DNA from: Miscanthus floridulus
Taxonomy: Eukaryota > Streptophyta > Magnoliopsida > Poales > Poaceae
NCBI RefSeq assembly: GCF_019320115.1
Contig: NC_089583.1
Location: 79,129,928-79,193,927, forward strand
Reading direction: 5' to 3'
DNA length: 64,000 nucleotides
Of the stretch, positions 21,601 through 33,897 are shown in pieces (position 1 is the first letter of the stretch; each line of letters opens with the position of its first letter). The translations under genes were made by a program, and so were the position numbers. The notes under the pieces were generated by a model that was given only the letters and a program-made list of their open reading frames with translations, was not told the DNA's origin and searched no databases.

Positions 21601-24600
21601 CCGCCAGCAACCCGTTGTGTCTTTAACTGCAAGTCAATTGTAGACATGCCGGATCTTTCTACAAATGGTTAGGTTCATGATGTAATTACTGTAGTCATAC
21701 AGGTGAGGCGGGAAGGGGTGTATTGAACTGAGAACTCTAAGTAGAATAGTGCCAATGAACTTACTAGTGTATGTGGTCGACACGACACATGATGATCTTC
21801 ACTTTTCATCTAATTCCTTGCTTCCCACCTTTTAATCTCCAAAGGCAATGCTTTATCTCTATCCTTATAATGCCAAAAGGGCACTTGAGATTGGGAGGAA
21901 AGTACAAATACAAAAACCTAGACGAAAATAAGAAGTCTAGGGCCCTGTTTGGATCACCTAAAACTAAAGTTTAGGTGGACTAAAATTTAGTTGTACTAAA
22001 GTTTAGTATATACCATTTTTAGTCTAGTGTGTTTGGATACATGGACTAAAAGTAGACTCATGGCTGCTTTTTAGTCCACTTTAGTCTACATTTGTCAACT
22101 AATGGACTAATGGTTAGTTGTAGTAGGAACTAAAGTTTAGTTCATTGTTTGGATACCTAGACCTAAAGTTTAGGTGACTACAGTTTAGGTGGGGATATCC
22201 AAACAGGTCCTAGTTACCACACCAATCACTCAAGTAAACTGAAACTAACAAAAGCAAAGATCTAACTGATGGATAAAAAAAGCTGCCCTCGTGTGGTCCC
22301 CACCAATATTGCCAGTCCCCGAGTCGGTCGTCGTGGGGCCGAGTTTCCGGCGCGGTGCGCCCGCTGCTGCGCCTGCTGCTGCTCACGGCGCGCACCCACT
22401 CCCCACCTTGGTCGCCGTGGGGCCGGAGCTCCGCCTCGGCGCCACCACTGCTACTCCCGCTGCTGCTGTCGGTGGGTTGGACAAGACAAGCGCGTCAAGT
22501 TCGCATCCCCCCTCTGCAACCACTCGGTGAGATTTTACTTCTCCAACGGCGCTACACCAACCAAATCTTGCCTCAGATCCGCTGCAGTGAGGCATGGCGC
22601 TCAATCCGCCGGGCATTCAACTCCCCCCCCCTCCGGTCTGCAACGCCCCGCTTCCAAGGGGATTTCCCTTCCCGAGGGGGTGGCTCAGGGCTGTCACCGG
22701 GGCGTGGCAGCAGGCCGATGGGGCGCATTCACACGCACGCCTCGCGTCAGAAGATGAAGACGGATGGTCAATGGTGCACCCGAGACGCTGGTGGCGTCTC
22801 CCTGAGTTCAAAAGCATGGCGCATTCAACTCCCTCAACCACCCAGGTCAAATCGGCGCGCCACCACCACAGCGATGAACTGCAGCGGCACATGAGAGGTA
22901 AATGCTTCCGTTGTCTCTCCCCTGGCCACGCTACGGCGGACTGCAGGGACCCGGTGCACTGCTTCTCTTGTGGCCGCTGGGGGCATAAAAGCAACGTTTG
23001 CAAAGGCAGACCTTCATCCTTCAAGCAGCAAGCTCCCCCGCCCAGGAATACTCCTCCACCACTTGACGACACCAACTTCCCACCGCTGGGAACGACCACG
23101 ATGGCCAGGCCCGGGGACCCCTCTGTCCGTCCTCTGGACACCTTTGCCGTCGCATTCTCCGTCGACAACATGGACCAAGAGCTCGACCACCTCTCCATGC
23201 ATGGCATGGTGGCCTGGCTGGGGGGGAACCGGCCGGTGGTGGAGCTAGAAGTCATCAAGAGGGCCATCTGCCACTAGTTTCCGGTTCGTCCGGAGGATGT
23301 CACCGTCGTCAGGCACGCCCCCGAAGACTTCTTCATCGACTTCAAGCACTGGCACCACCGCGATGAGGCTGTGGCTTAGGGGACCTTCCCCTATCGCAAC
23401 CTCGACATCCACACAAGGCCGTGGCAGCAGGTCACACACGGCGACATCTGCGACCTCAAGTACCGCGTTCGCCTGTGCTCGGAAGGCATCCCCCTTCATG
23501 CCTAGAACGAGAGCATCGCCAAGAGGGCGGTCGCCAGAGCTTGCGACCTTGACTACGTCGAGAAGTCTTCGCTGGACCGTGCCGACACCAGGGCACTCTG
23601 TCTCTAGGCCTAGACGCACAACCCGTCCGACATTCCAAATGTAACCTGGCTGACCTTGTCGTGCAGGAAGGCAGAGTTCCACAGTTCGTAGCCTGCTCGC
23701 GGACGTCGGGGACTCACCTTCAGGGTGCTGGTGCACCTTGACCTGGTGGAAGACCCACCGGGCCGAGACGGACGTGCTGCTGCTCCCCGTGTATACACGT
23801 GGGACTACGGGGTCATTGATGGAGAAAGGACGCTGCGCGACCGCCACGACCCACCGCCCGTTGACATCCACGACAGCCATCGTGACGACGACGACGACGA
23901 CCGTCGTGGACGCCGTGAACGCCAAGGTGACAACTGGTACTCGCGTCTCACCCGTAGCCTTTCGCGGGCGCCCAAGGACCGCGAGCGGGAGCGTTCGGAG
24001 TCGAGGCACGGTGGCCGTCGACACCGGAGCCCCAAACACGGAGGTCGTCGATGCCCGCTACACGACGTCGCCTCTAGCCATGGCGCCCGCCTATCTGCCC
24101 CACGCAACGATGCAGAGGCAAACACGGGGGCTCGGCACTAGCTCGCCAAGCACGCTGACCCCGATCGCCCGGTGGATGTCCATCGCAGAACCAGGGGTCG
24201 AAGCAGGGAACGGACGCCCCACCGGAGGCCGCACAGGCACACGCGTTCGGAGCCGAGGAACACAACGGCACGCTCAAAGTCCCCATCAACACGCCTGCGC
24301 TGCAAGTCGCCTGACTTCACCGGTGGCAACAGCAACAACCATCACCCATCACCAAGTCCTCACAAGGTGCGTGCTAACCAAAGTCAATCCGATGATCTGC
24401 CTGTCATCCCTTCCCACTCAGCTTCTCCAACCTGGAAGTCGAACGTCCCACCTGATGCCGCGGCGCTGACCATGGCCACACCACCGAGCAACTCTTCTTC
24501 GGAGCCGCTGACAGTCATTGTATCTCTATCTTGCCTGAATGAACTGCAGGTTCCCCCCGTCAGCGACCACGACATCGCGACACAGCAGCGCTCACACCTC

Positions 24601-27600
24601 GCTGCAGAATGTCGCTTCCACACGGGATGAGTCTACTCTAGGCGGCCATGTGTTCCCCCACACCGGAAGCAGGCGCAACCGGCGGGAAGCGCCCAGGTGG
24701 TGCGGTTCCGCCCTGGCCTCGTCTACTATAGACGCTGCGCCTGTGGAATGGCCACCAGCTGCTCGCGCTGTCAACGCATGCCAAATGGCCTCCAGCAGCA
24801 ACTGCCGGAGCAGACCCGCGCCACTCTGGAGGTAGACGACGCTGGCCAAAGCACGCCCGTCATAGCACCGGCGGTGTTAGAATTCCTAGAGGGAATCTCA
24901 CAAACTCTGCCTCAACCCATCCTGCAGGTTCCAGTGCGCCAGCCTAGCCCGCCACAGCGACGCAAGAGGCCCCTGGTCCCGGCACGCAGGAGCGTGCGCA
25001 TAGCAGCCATGAACTGGCCAAGGGGTGATACTCAGGCGAAGGCCAGGCAGGTGCTTATGAAAAGGCTTGGCATCCTCGACGTGGAAGGACTCAGCCATGG
25101 CGAGGTGTTGCTGCGCTACTTCAGCCTGTTCAAGGGACCACTCACCGACGACGCCGTGAAGGCTCTGACGGCATTGTACAACCTCGACGCCGCGGCAGCG
25201 CTGCCCACTGTGCATGCCTAGATAGATGCTGACGCACATGGGTACATCATTGTACTAATGGTAGTAATCGATCACCACTCCAGGAGTTCCACATCTTTTG
25301 TGAGCGTCCAGTCATGGTGCTTGGGTGGGGCGACAGCCAGAGGCCTACAATCGTCCCCCCACCACATTGCAAGGACCCTTCAGCTGGTAGTTCGCTGTAG
25401 CAAAAATTCTGTGAGCAAGAAACGCTTGCTTTGTATCACTGCGCCGAAGCCCCTGGCTTTCACATGTATCGGCGACTCCAATTTGCTGCTTTCATGAACA
25501 TGTGCCTCTGTGTGTTTATCTTTGTGCTTATTGCCACAACCACAGCCCCAGATGGCTTCATGCTTGCCTCCCTCCACAGATTAATCTTAGATACGGGCCC
25601 ATTGGTTTCCTTATGGCACAGCTGAATTGTAAGTTGCTTAACTGGAACGTCAGGGGATTGAATGATGGCGCCCGACAAGACTCGGTGAGCGAGTTAGTGA
25701 GAACCACTGGTGCCACCATCGTATGCCTACAAGAAACAAAGATGCAAGTTATGGATCATAATGTGGTGCGCCGAACTATCGAAGCGAAATTTGTAAACTC
25801 CTATATTGTGCTCTCGGTGGAACAGACTCGAGGAGGCATCTTCCTTGCGGTGAATGAAGACTTCTTCGACCTCTCCGACATTGTACTTGCCTCAAACGCT
25901 ATAACCGCGTAGATCAACATGAGGGCGGATGGAACAGGGTGGCAAATAACAGTGGTATACGGCCCATAGGGAGAGGCAGCCAAACTTCAATTCCTCCAAG
26001 AATTGAAGAACATTCCCCCGCCGGAGCACAATAGATGGCTCATCCTGGGAGATTTCAGTCTCGTCTACCAAGCAGAAGACAAGAACAACTCCAATCTAAA
26101 CTAGCGTCTCATGGGGGCATTTAGAGCGACGATCGATCATTTGAGGCTCAAAGAAATCAAGCTAAATGGACGCTGCTTCACTTGGAGCAATCAACAGGAC
26201 AACCCGACGCTCACTAGAATTGATAGACTACTATGTATCCCTGAGTGGGAGCTGTTCTTCCCCGCGTGTTTCTTACACTCCCTTCCATCGCTCATGTCGG
26301 ACCATACCCCACTGCTACTCTAGGGAAAGCTTGACCACCATCACAGCACGTCCTTCCGCTTCGAAAATTACTGGACGAAGATGGAAGGCTTTCAAGATCT
26401 TATCCTGAACACTTGGAATAGGTCGGTCACCTCTGCTCTTCCTATCAAACACTTGCATATCAAAATGGCACGTGTGGCAAAAGGAATCAAGCGTTGGAAG
26501 AAAGACAAGATAGGGGATACAAGGATGCAGCTCGCCATAGTGAAGGAAGTATTGTTACAATTAGAAGCAACCCAAGAGCATAGGTTGCTCACTGGCATGG
26601 AGCTTCACCTATGTCGCCGCCTCAAAGCCCGTAGCACTGGGCTCGCAGCCATTGAAATATCAAGAATCAGACAGAGATCGAGGCTAACATACATCTGGTG
26701 TGGAGATGCTAACATAAAATTCTTCCATAGTAGAGCCAATGCACGCCGGAGGAAGAATTACATACATTGTCTACATACGGATGAGGGGATCGCGGTGGCT
26801 CATCATGAGAAAGAAAAGGTGATATGAGATTATTTTAAAAATCACATTGGCTCCGTGGTTCCGAGAGCTTCCACAGTCAATTGGCAATCCCTTGGTTACA
26901 ACCAACATGATCTCTCTAATCTGGAGGTGCCTTTCTCCTAGGAAGAGATAAAAAAAACACTATATATTCCATGCCTTCCGACAAAGCGCCAGGCCCGGAT
27001 GGCTTCACGGGTGCCTTCTTCAAAGCTTGTTGGGAAATCATTAAAGATGATGTTATGGCAGCCATGAACAGCCTATTCACATTAAATGGCTAAACTCGGC
27101 TTGCATCATCCTTCTACCAAAAAAACGGATGCTACAAGAGTTACTGATTTTAGACTCATCAGCCTCGTCCATAGCATTGCAAAGATCTTCTCCAAAGTGT
27201 TAGCTAACAGACTTGCCCCTCGACTGAACTCCCTCGTCTCCAACTGCCAAAGCGCATTTATAAAAAAAAGAAGCATCCATGATAATTTTCTTTACGTCCA
27301 GGGCGCGGTACAAAGGCTACACAAGCAGAAGATACCGACTTTGTTCATAAAACTAGACATCCACAAAGCTTTTGATACGGTACATTGGGGGTACTTGCTT
27401 GAGATTCTGTAGGCTCTGGGCTTCGGACAACGATGGCGTGAATGGATCTCTATCCTCCTACGTACATCCACCTCGACACCCTTGCTTAATGGGCGGCAGA
27501 GGGCCACTTTTAGCCATGCCAGAGGCGTCCGATAGGGGGATCCGCTTTCACCCATGCTATTCATCCTAGCTATGGACTCGCTCCAACGTTTGCTTGACAA

Positions 27601-30286
27601 AGCAACCGAACATGGGATACTCACCCCCTTACCAATCACGGCGGCAAAATGGAGAACCTCTATGTATGCAGACGATGTGGCAATTTTCATCGGCCCGACA
27701 AAAGAAGATCTAGAAGCCGTCAAAATCATCCTATAGGCTTTGGGCACATTCTCGGGACTCCATATTAATCTACAAAAGAGCTCAGTGCATCCAATCAGCT
27801 GTGCAAACGTCGACCTAGACCAAGTTCTGTCACCTTTCACTAGTACTAGAGGGGGCTTCCCATGCAAATATTTGGGGCTGCAACTCCACATCAGACCACT
27901 GCAAAAGATACATGTGCAACCTCTCATAGACTGTATTGGGCAAAGGTTACCCAAATGGAAAGGAAGATGGCTAAACAGAGCGGGACGTCTCACTCTAGTG
28001 ACCTTGGTCCTCTCCTCCATACCAACCTACCACCTGACAGTGTTCCCTCTGGCTGCATGGGCTAAGAAAAAGATCGACAAAATCAGGAGATCTTTCTTGT
28101 GGAAGGGGGAGGAGAATGCCAATGGTGGAAACTGCCTAGTTAACTGGAAAACAGTGACCAGACCAAAAGACCTTGGTGGTTTAGGTGTCCCTGACCTCGA
28201 TAGGTTTGGGAGAGCCCTCCGGTTGCGATGGCTTTGGCAAGAATGGGTGGACGATTCCAAGTCTTGGAGCGGCTCAGAGCTTCCATGTTCTGATGATGAT
28301 CGTCTCCTCTTTAACTCCTCAATCATTATATCTTTGGAGGACGGTGCAAAGACTAAGTTTTGGCACCACAATTGGCTTGATGGACAAGCTCCTAGGTACC
28401 TAGCCCCAACCTTGTTTCGCCTAGTTTCAAGGAGAAACCGAACGGTGCAACAAGAGCTCCGGAACAACAATTGGATGCACAAGCTAGGAAGAAAAATCAC
28501 CTCGGCTGTCCACATAGAGGAGTTTGTGTCCCTTTGGATACGAATACAGGATGTGCACCTACAATAGGGCGTCCAGGACACAATCATCTGGCGATGGACT
28601 AAGGATGGGAATTACTCCACCCGCTCGGCCTACATAATTCAGTTCAAAGGCTCGCTCGTCCCCTTTCGTACGGATTTGATTTGGAAAGCGCATGTGGAGA
28701 ACAGATGCAAGATCTTCGCCTGGATCTTAGTGCAGGATAAAATTCTAACGGCACAAAACCTACAAAGGAGAGGGTGGCCACACCAACAACAATGTGTGCT
28801 GTGCAACGGCCCCTTAGAGACCGCCCTCCACCTGTGCCTATGTTGCCCTTTTGCAAAGGCGGTTTGGGATCAAATCCTCTCGTGGGAAAACTTCACTCAA
28901 CTTCAACAGCAACCTCAGGTAGACCCCACCCATATCAGGTCATGGTGGGAAGAGGCGGCAAGGAAAGTGCCAAGATCTGAGAGTAGGCGGCTTAACGGGG
29001 TAGTAATCTATACCATTTGGAATATTTGGAAAGAGAGAAACAGAAGAATTTTCGACAACAAGATAGAAATTGTGCCGCAAGTAGCCGCAAGGATAAAGGA
29101 AGATTGCACTCGCTTATGTTTAGATGTTGTCCCCCCCCCTGGGCCGTGCGTTTCCCTCCTTTACATGCTTGTGGGGGTTTGAAACCCTAATCTCGAGTGC
29201 CTTTGCTTGTACATAAACTTTCTTTCCCTATCTTAATTGAAAGACAGAGCTCTTGCCATTGCGTTCAAAAAAAAAAGTCCCTAACAGATGCCTATGATGA
29301 ACTGGTAAACTACATTATCCTATGGTTTTTTTAATTTCTTTCTTCTTATTTTAGCCTGGAATGTTATAAGTTATAATCACGTCTGGGTTGTTCTGTAGAA
29401 ATGTTCTGTGCAGTAAAGTGTAACCCAGTATATATAGACAGTAAGATATGAGTCTTTACCACCAATTCAATATGACTACTGTGTCATGATTCTTCAAAAG
29501 AAAAGTGTATCCTGTCTAACAAACAAAAAATTGCAAAATCAAGTGCTCTTGAAGAAAGAAAAAAACTCCGCAAATGCCAAACAGAACATTATTAGGGCAT
29601 CACTCTCATGAGTACAATACAACAGATGCATGAAAATCATTGTTGCACCCCCACCTCCTCCAACTCCATGGATGCAGGAATTCGTCGGGCTGGTCCACGC
29701 CATCGGCGCGGTGGCGTCCATGCTGGGCGTACTCGTCTACCACAAGTGCCTCAAGGACTACCCGTTCCGGAGCATCCTCCTGTACGCGCAGCTGCTGTAC
29801 GGCGTGTCGGGGCTCCTGGACCTCACCTTCGTGCTCCGGTGGAACCTGGCGCTGGGCGTCCCCGACGCGGCGTTCGTGACCCTGGAGGAGTGCGTGTCCC
29901 GCGTGGTGGGGCGCGTCAGGCTGATGCCGATGATGGTGCTGAGCACCAAGCTGTGCCCGCCGGGCATGGAGGGCACCTTCTTCGCGCTGCTCATGTGCAT
30001 CGACAGCCTCGGCATGCTGGCGGCCAAGGCCGGCGGCGCGGCGCTGCTGCGCGCGCTGCGCGTGACCAGGACCGACTTCGGCCGCCTCTGGCTCGCCGTG
30101 CTGCTCAGGAACGTGCTCAGGCTCGCCACGCTGGGGGCCATCGGCCTCGTGCCCGCCGCGGGCCAGACTGACGTGCTGGTGCCTCGCGAGCTCGGCCTGG
30201 TGAGCTCGCCGGCGGGTGTGACCGTCGACGAGGAGGAAGAGAGGCTGCAGCTGGCGATGCTCACTTCACACGCTGACGATGTATAA
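18612..30286 (+). CDS. Folate-biopterin transporter family protein (BT1/FBT)
   Basis: Five exons with GT-AG borders: 18612-18999, 20141-20400, 20498-20596, 21008-21181 and 29678-30286. They join in frame to 509 codons plus TAA, a normal length for plant FBT proteins. The family (BT1, PF03092) belongs to the major facilitator superfamily and has about 12 membrane helices; members carry folates or pterins, some in the chloroplast envelope. Family marks are SFFRVASDYYWKD-VQPA, FFYIPWVLKPLWGIMTD and YRRRPYF in exon 1, IADVTIDACIAKNS and PDMQSLCAFSSSLGALVGY in exon 2, QFYWYTNK at the end of exon 4, and STKLCPPGMEGTFFALLMCIDSLG in exon 5. The ATG at 18612 is the first in frame and precedes an acidic N-terminus. 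Intron 4 is 8.5 kb because a MITE and a LINE inserted there; all splice sites remain. The substrate of this member is not known from the sequence. The last exon is present twice in the window. Confidence 0.93.
19000..20140 (+). other. Transporter intron 1
   Basis: This 1.1-kb AT-rich intron runs from GT at 19000 to AG at 20139-20140. I see no inserted element or RNA gene in it. Confidence 0.8.
21941..22210. mobile_element. PIF/Harbinger-like MITE (270 bp)
   Basis: The left end GGCCCTGTTTGGAT matches the reverse complement of the right end (GGACCTGTTTGGAT) at 13 of 14 positions. TAG flanks both sides (21938-21940 and 22211-22213). The interior is built of repeated TTTAG / CTAAA motifs (AAAGTTTAG and its complement), so the whole element can fold on itself. 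It lies just upstream of the LINE in the transporter's fourth intron. Confidence 0.82.
22594..25221 (+). pseudogene. LINE ORF1, zinc-knuckle RNA-binding protein (broken)
   Basis: A single frame of 876 codons starts at ATG 22594 and ends at TAG 25219. It has two CCHC knuckles, CFRCLSPGHATADC and CFSCGRWGHKSNVC, around residues 105-135. A conserved-looking domain containing FPVRPEDVTVV and DFFIDFKHW follows, then an Asp/Arg-rich tract and a basic C-terminal part. In-frame stops lie at 23275, 23377, 23503, 23605, 23611, 23689 and 24139 (all TAG) and at 24628 (TGA). Each sits where Gln, Trp or Arg would fit. In L1-type LINEs, ORF1 binds the element RNA. Confidence 0.85.
25613..29182 (+). pseudogene. 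LINE ORF2, endonuclease-reverse transcriptase (broken)
   Basis: ORF2 starts at ATG 25613 with CKLLNWNVRGLND, the AP-endonuclease start, followed by TIVCLQETKM (its catalytic Glu) and LILGDFSLVY. The RT part has DFRLISLVHSIAKIFSKVLANRL, QSAFIKKRSIHDN, FIKLDIHKAFDTVHW and the catalytic MYADDVAIF (about 27662-27688). The C-terminus has the zf-RVT motif QCVLCNGPLETALHLCLCCPFA. In-frame stops are TAG at 25910, 25967, 26102, 26321, 26939, 27410, 27533, 27734 and 28565, and TGA at 26825. Two frame changes lie near 26965 and 27090. The protein would nick DNA and copy the LINE RNA into the genome. Confidence 0.9.
29277..29677 (+). other. End of transporter intron 4
   Basis: This is original intron sequence downstream of the LINE poly(A). 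It ends with a pyrimidine-containing stretch (CACCCCCACCTCCTCCAACTCC) and ATGGATGCAG before exon 5. It occurs again at 40055-40455 in the duplicate. Confidence 0.7.
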
Positions 30287-31918
30287 TAATGGTCTTTGTC
30301 GCTTCTTTTATAATCCGTAATTTTTAGCTCGTTTTTTTCAGTCAGAACAATATTTTTCTCTCGCAACAAATTAGCTGGAACAGTGTTTCGGCTTATTTTT
30401 TCAGCGAAGCCAACGAGAAAATGATTCACGATTCCACGTTGTCGTATACAGGAGTGATAGACCGATCCATTGAGCAGGAGTGCAAGAGCTGGAGCGAGGG
30501 CTCCCGGAAAATGTTTCTTCGTCGAGGATGATCTGAGCATCCTTACTTCCGCTCCTGAGTCCTCTAAAACATCACATACTGTAGCGCGTCCTCATCGAAC
30601 CTCGACGGATCGACCTCGCACACGTGACACATGGAGTAGTGTTAGGGTACGGTGGACTTTCTCTCAAGTTGTTGGACCCGTGACACATGGAGGATTCCTT
30701 GGACTCGGAAGCAGTTTTCACAAGTTGTTGGCCCAATCACAGCCATTTTTTTGTTGTCCCCTCAAGAAACTTCTTAACGTCGAACAGCATGTAACATGTA
30801 TCCTTTTCACTTTTTATTACTGTCTTTGATGAGAGGGAGCTTTGACCATTATTTTCTATTAGCATATATCCGTAGACCTATAATAAATTTCTATAAATTA
30901 TTTTTCATGACAAATCAACACATAGTTTTCTTAAGTTTTTAAACTAAATATTTCAAAGTTAACGTTGGCCGAAGTGTTAAAAGTTTGCTAAGCCAAACAT
31001 CGCATGTTTCTAGTGAGGGGGTCCAACAATGGGAAATTTCTTCTTATTTTATATACTCCCTCCGTCCCACAAAGAATACAACTCTCACGTCCTGAGGAGT
31101 CAAACAATTCAACTTTAATCACTTCTAAATAAAAGGTACTAACATGTTTTATATAAAAAAAGTATCATTAGATTTATTATAAAATATATTTTTATAGTTC
31201 TATTTAGAGACATAAATGTTGACATTTTTCCTTATAAATAATTTAGGTTAAATTTGAGAAAGTTTGACTAATCTCAAGCCTAAAATTGCAGATTTTTTTT
31301 TGGAACTACAACTGAACTCCCCGCACCACGCAAGTTCGATTCAAATTTTGTCTTCTTGTGATAGAACATTTTTTTTTTCATCTTTGCCGAACCACTTTTC
31401 TTCTCAAGAACATTTTTTCTCTTTCGACGCAACAACTTTCCCTTCTCTCCATGAAACAAGTTTTCTTCCCAATGGACACAATCTTTTGATGTTCCATCGG
31501 TGAAACAAAAATCAACAAATAAGGAAACACTACTGCATACTTCCGTTAGAAGAGAAGAAAGGTATGGATCTCATTACGTCTGTACTGTACAACAAGACGA
31601 GTTTCAGTCGCATATGCGACACAGCGACAGCCTCAATAACCGACCAATAGAGTGCAAGGCAACTAAATAAATGCAGGAAAAAAGCTAAGTAGCTTTACGA
31701 AAATCATTTATGGCTATGTTACATTCATGCAGTAGCTAGTTATTAAAAAAAGTAGAAAAAAGCTGAGGGTTTCAATTATACTTTGTCCGATTTCAAATGT
31801 AGTTTTAGGGTTCCTACTAAACAAAATTATTTTAACTTTAATTGTTGGTATATATAAATAATTGCATAAGTTGATATTCCCAAATTTATCATTAAAATTA
31901 TTTTCATAATGCTTAATA

Positions 31919-32062
31919 CTCTCTCCGTTCTAAATTATAAGTCGCTTTGACTTTTTTGATACGTAGAATTTGTTATGTATATAACATATATTATATTAAG
32001 ATGAATAGCAAAATAGATGTACAAAAAAAGTCAAATCAACTTATAATTTTGAACAGAGGGAG
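31919..32062. mobile_element. Stowaway-like MITE (144 bp)
   Basis: The left end CTCTCTCCGTTCTAAATTATAAG pairs with the right end (CTTATAATTTTGAACAGAGGGAG) as an inverted repeat, and TA flanks both sides (31917-31918 and 32063-32064). This is the standard Stowaway (Tc1/mariner-derived) plan. It forms a long hairpin and has no coding sequence. Confidence 0.85.
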
Positions 32063-32400
32063 TACCTTTATTTGAAATATCATAATTTCTATTGATATTG
32101 CTAGCTAAAGTCTCATTTTTGTAGATTGGGTTGGTGCCCTTAACAAATCATCTTTCTGTTCTAAATTATAAGACGTTTTGACTTATCTAGTGTACTTTTA
32201 AGTATATAGCAAAAGGTATGTATCTAGAAAAACCAAAACGTCCTATATAATTTGGAATTAAGGGATACTACCTCTTATCCCAAGTATAAATCTATCAACA
32301 CGTTATGGTACTTTGACTTGCAATACACGAGGCATTTTATTATTTCCAGCATAAAAGGGGTTATATATTATGAAAGCAATTTTAATAACAAAAGGTATTC

Positions 32401-32890
32401 ATAACAATGCATATCATCACACTACCAAAGTTTGACCAGTAAGAGTCCAATATGGATTTACATTCTGAATGCAGTATATATTCCAAGTGTATTCTTGTGT
32501 GCAATTTTTCTCTTCTAATGAAACCCTTATGCATCTTTCATGGACAGGCAGCTCAAATGGAAACCGAAAAAGAATTTGTGTTTTTTAAAAAAAAAAACTC
32601 GAGAGCTTTATTAAATCACACTAGGATTACAATCACTGGTTGCCAACTCGTTTGCAGTTCATAATGAAAAGGGTTATATTTACGAAAGGATTTTTCATAA
32701 TGAATGTATTCATGACAAGGCATATCATGACGCTATCAAAGTTTGGCCAGCAAGAGTCCAGTACGGATTTACATTCTGAATGCAGTATATATTTCAAGAG
32801 ATATCCTCGTATGCAGTTCTTCTTTTTTATTAATGAAACTATTATGCATCTTCCATGGACAGGCAGCCCAAACGAAAACAGGAAAAGAAT
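32401..32890. repeat. Diverged direct repeat of ~300 bp period
   Basis: The segment around 32409-32580 (CATATCATCACACTACCAAAGTTTG, TTTACATTCTGAATGCAGTATATATTCCAAG, AATGAAACCCTTATGCATC, GGACAGGCAGCTCAAA) recurs with changes around 32719-32880. The AT-rich linker between them includes an A11 run. It looks like an old local duplication. It is repeated once more at +10,777. Confidence 0.75.
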
Positions 32891-33803
32891 TCGCTAACTG
32901 AAGACCATCCCTTGCCGCCGGTGCTTCCATAGTGAGTACATCTCGGACATGTTCATGCCTCCTTACCTCTGCCGCCACGATTTCACCATTGTTATCTCTG
33001 ATCACACAACCACTTACCCCGGAGCTGGACGATGCATGGGAGGCGGCATCTGTGTTTACCTTCGCCCAGCCCTGTGCCGGTGTTGCCCAGGAGCTTTTGG
33101 TGCCGGTCTCACCACAATTTGCGTTGTGGATCAGAAGAATGGCTACATGCTAGGTGGATCGGAGCCATTTATGATGATCAGAACGAGATCCAGCGGGTTG
33201 GATCATTTTGGAATTTGAGACCGGTCTTGCAGAGTCCCAGTGTCATGTCATGTGCGAGTTGCATTACCGCTACAACCAAGTAGAGCAGACAGATCTAGCG
33301 ATCAATCCCATCCCAATCCCCCCATTACTCCGCCAGTTGCAACTTCACATGGCGACCAGAGTACTAGACCTGACTCCCGAGCATCACATGCGTGCGATCG
33401 AGAGGTCGTCTCGCTCGCCACGCACTGTTCCATTTGTTGCTTGTTCCGAACCCCAATTTACGCGCGTATCAATCCTACTCCAAGTACTGCAGTGCAACGC
33501 GGACGGCCTGTGGCGGGGTCGTCTTCCTCCTCTTGGCATCTTCTTCTCGGCCGTGCTACAGTGTGCGCCGGACAAGGCAAGGCTGCGTCGCTGACCCCCC
33601 GGCCCTGCCGCAGACATTAATGTCTTACGCCCGGTTTTCAATGCGTCCACCCACGCCCTCTGATGACTAAACTCCGATCCCCGCCTCTTTTTCCTCACCA
33701 CGAGATACTCCTCCATCCTCCATGGCCACTGCTAGAGTACGTTGGTAGTAGTAATAAAGAAAACGTGTCAGCAGCGAGGGTCCGGCCGGCCGGCTCCACC
33801 AGC

Positions 33804-33897
33804 TCAGAGAGAGAGAGAGATGAGATGAGATGAGATGAGAGAGAGAAGGGCCGGGGCCGGGGAGCGTGTGCGTGTGCGTGTGCGTGTGTGTGCGCGC
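33804..33897. repeat. GA / GATGA and GTGTGC microsatellites upstream of the protease
   Basis: A run of AGAGAG, four GAGAT units and again GAGAGA is followed by GTGTGCGTGTGC-type repeats. It lies about 300-400 bp before the protease ATG. GA-rich tracts in plant promoters can bind BPC/GAGA-binding factors; that role here is inference. Second copy at 44581-44674. Confidence 0.7.

Larger units (their letters stand above)
22260..29276 (+). mobile_element. Nearly full-length L1-type LINE in the transporter intron
   Basis: About 7 kb in the same orientation as the host gene. ORF1 has two CCHC zinc knuckles and ORF2 has endonuclease, RT and a C-terminal zf-RVT motif. The end is a short poly(A) (A10 at 29267-29276). 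The 5' boundary is not resolved and I found no clear target-site duplication. Both reading frames are otherwise long but contain about 18 premature stops, and ORF2 has frame changes near 26965 and 27090, so the copy is dead. Its 3' half (from 27429) is repeated in the tandem duplication. Confidence 0.88.
21182..29677 (+). other. Transporter intron 4, expanded by transposons
   Basis: The intron runs from GT at 21182 to AG at 29676-29677. The first 760 bp contain a 94-codon open frame (21215-21499) that I do not recognise and would not call a gene. A MITE (21941-22210) and a LINE (from about 22260 to 29276) follow, then 400 bp of original intron. The reading phase on both sides is 0, so normal removal would give an intact protein despite the load. 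Confidence 0.85.

Noticed and set aside
22594..29182. Idea that clustered TAG codons mean stop-codon reassignment or programmed readthrough
   Set aside because: The host genes use TAA and TGA normally, the stops lie in a transposon that also has two frame changes, and the substitutions match C-to-T decay.
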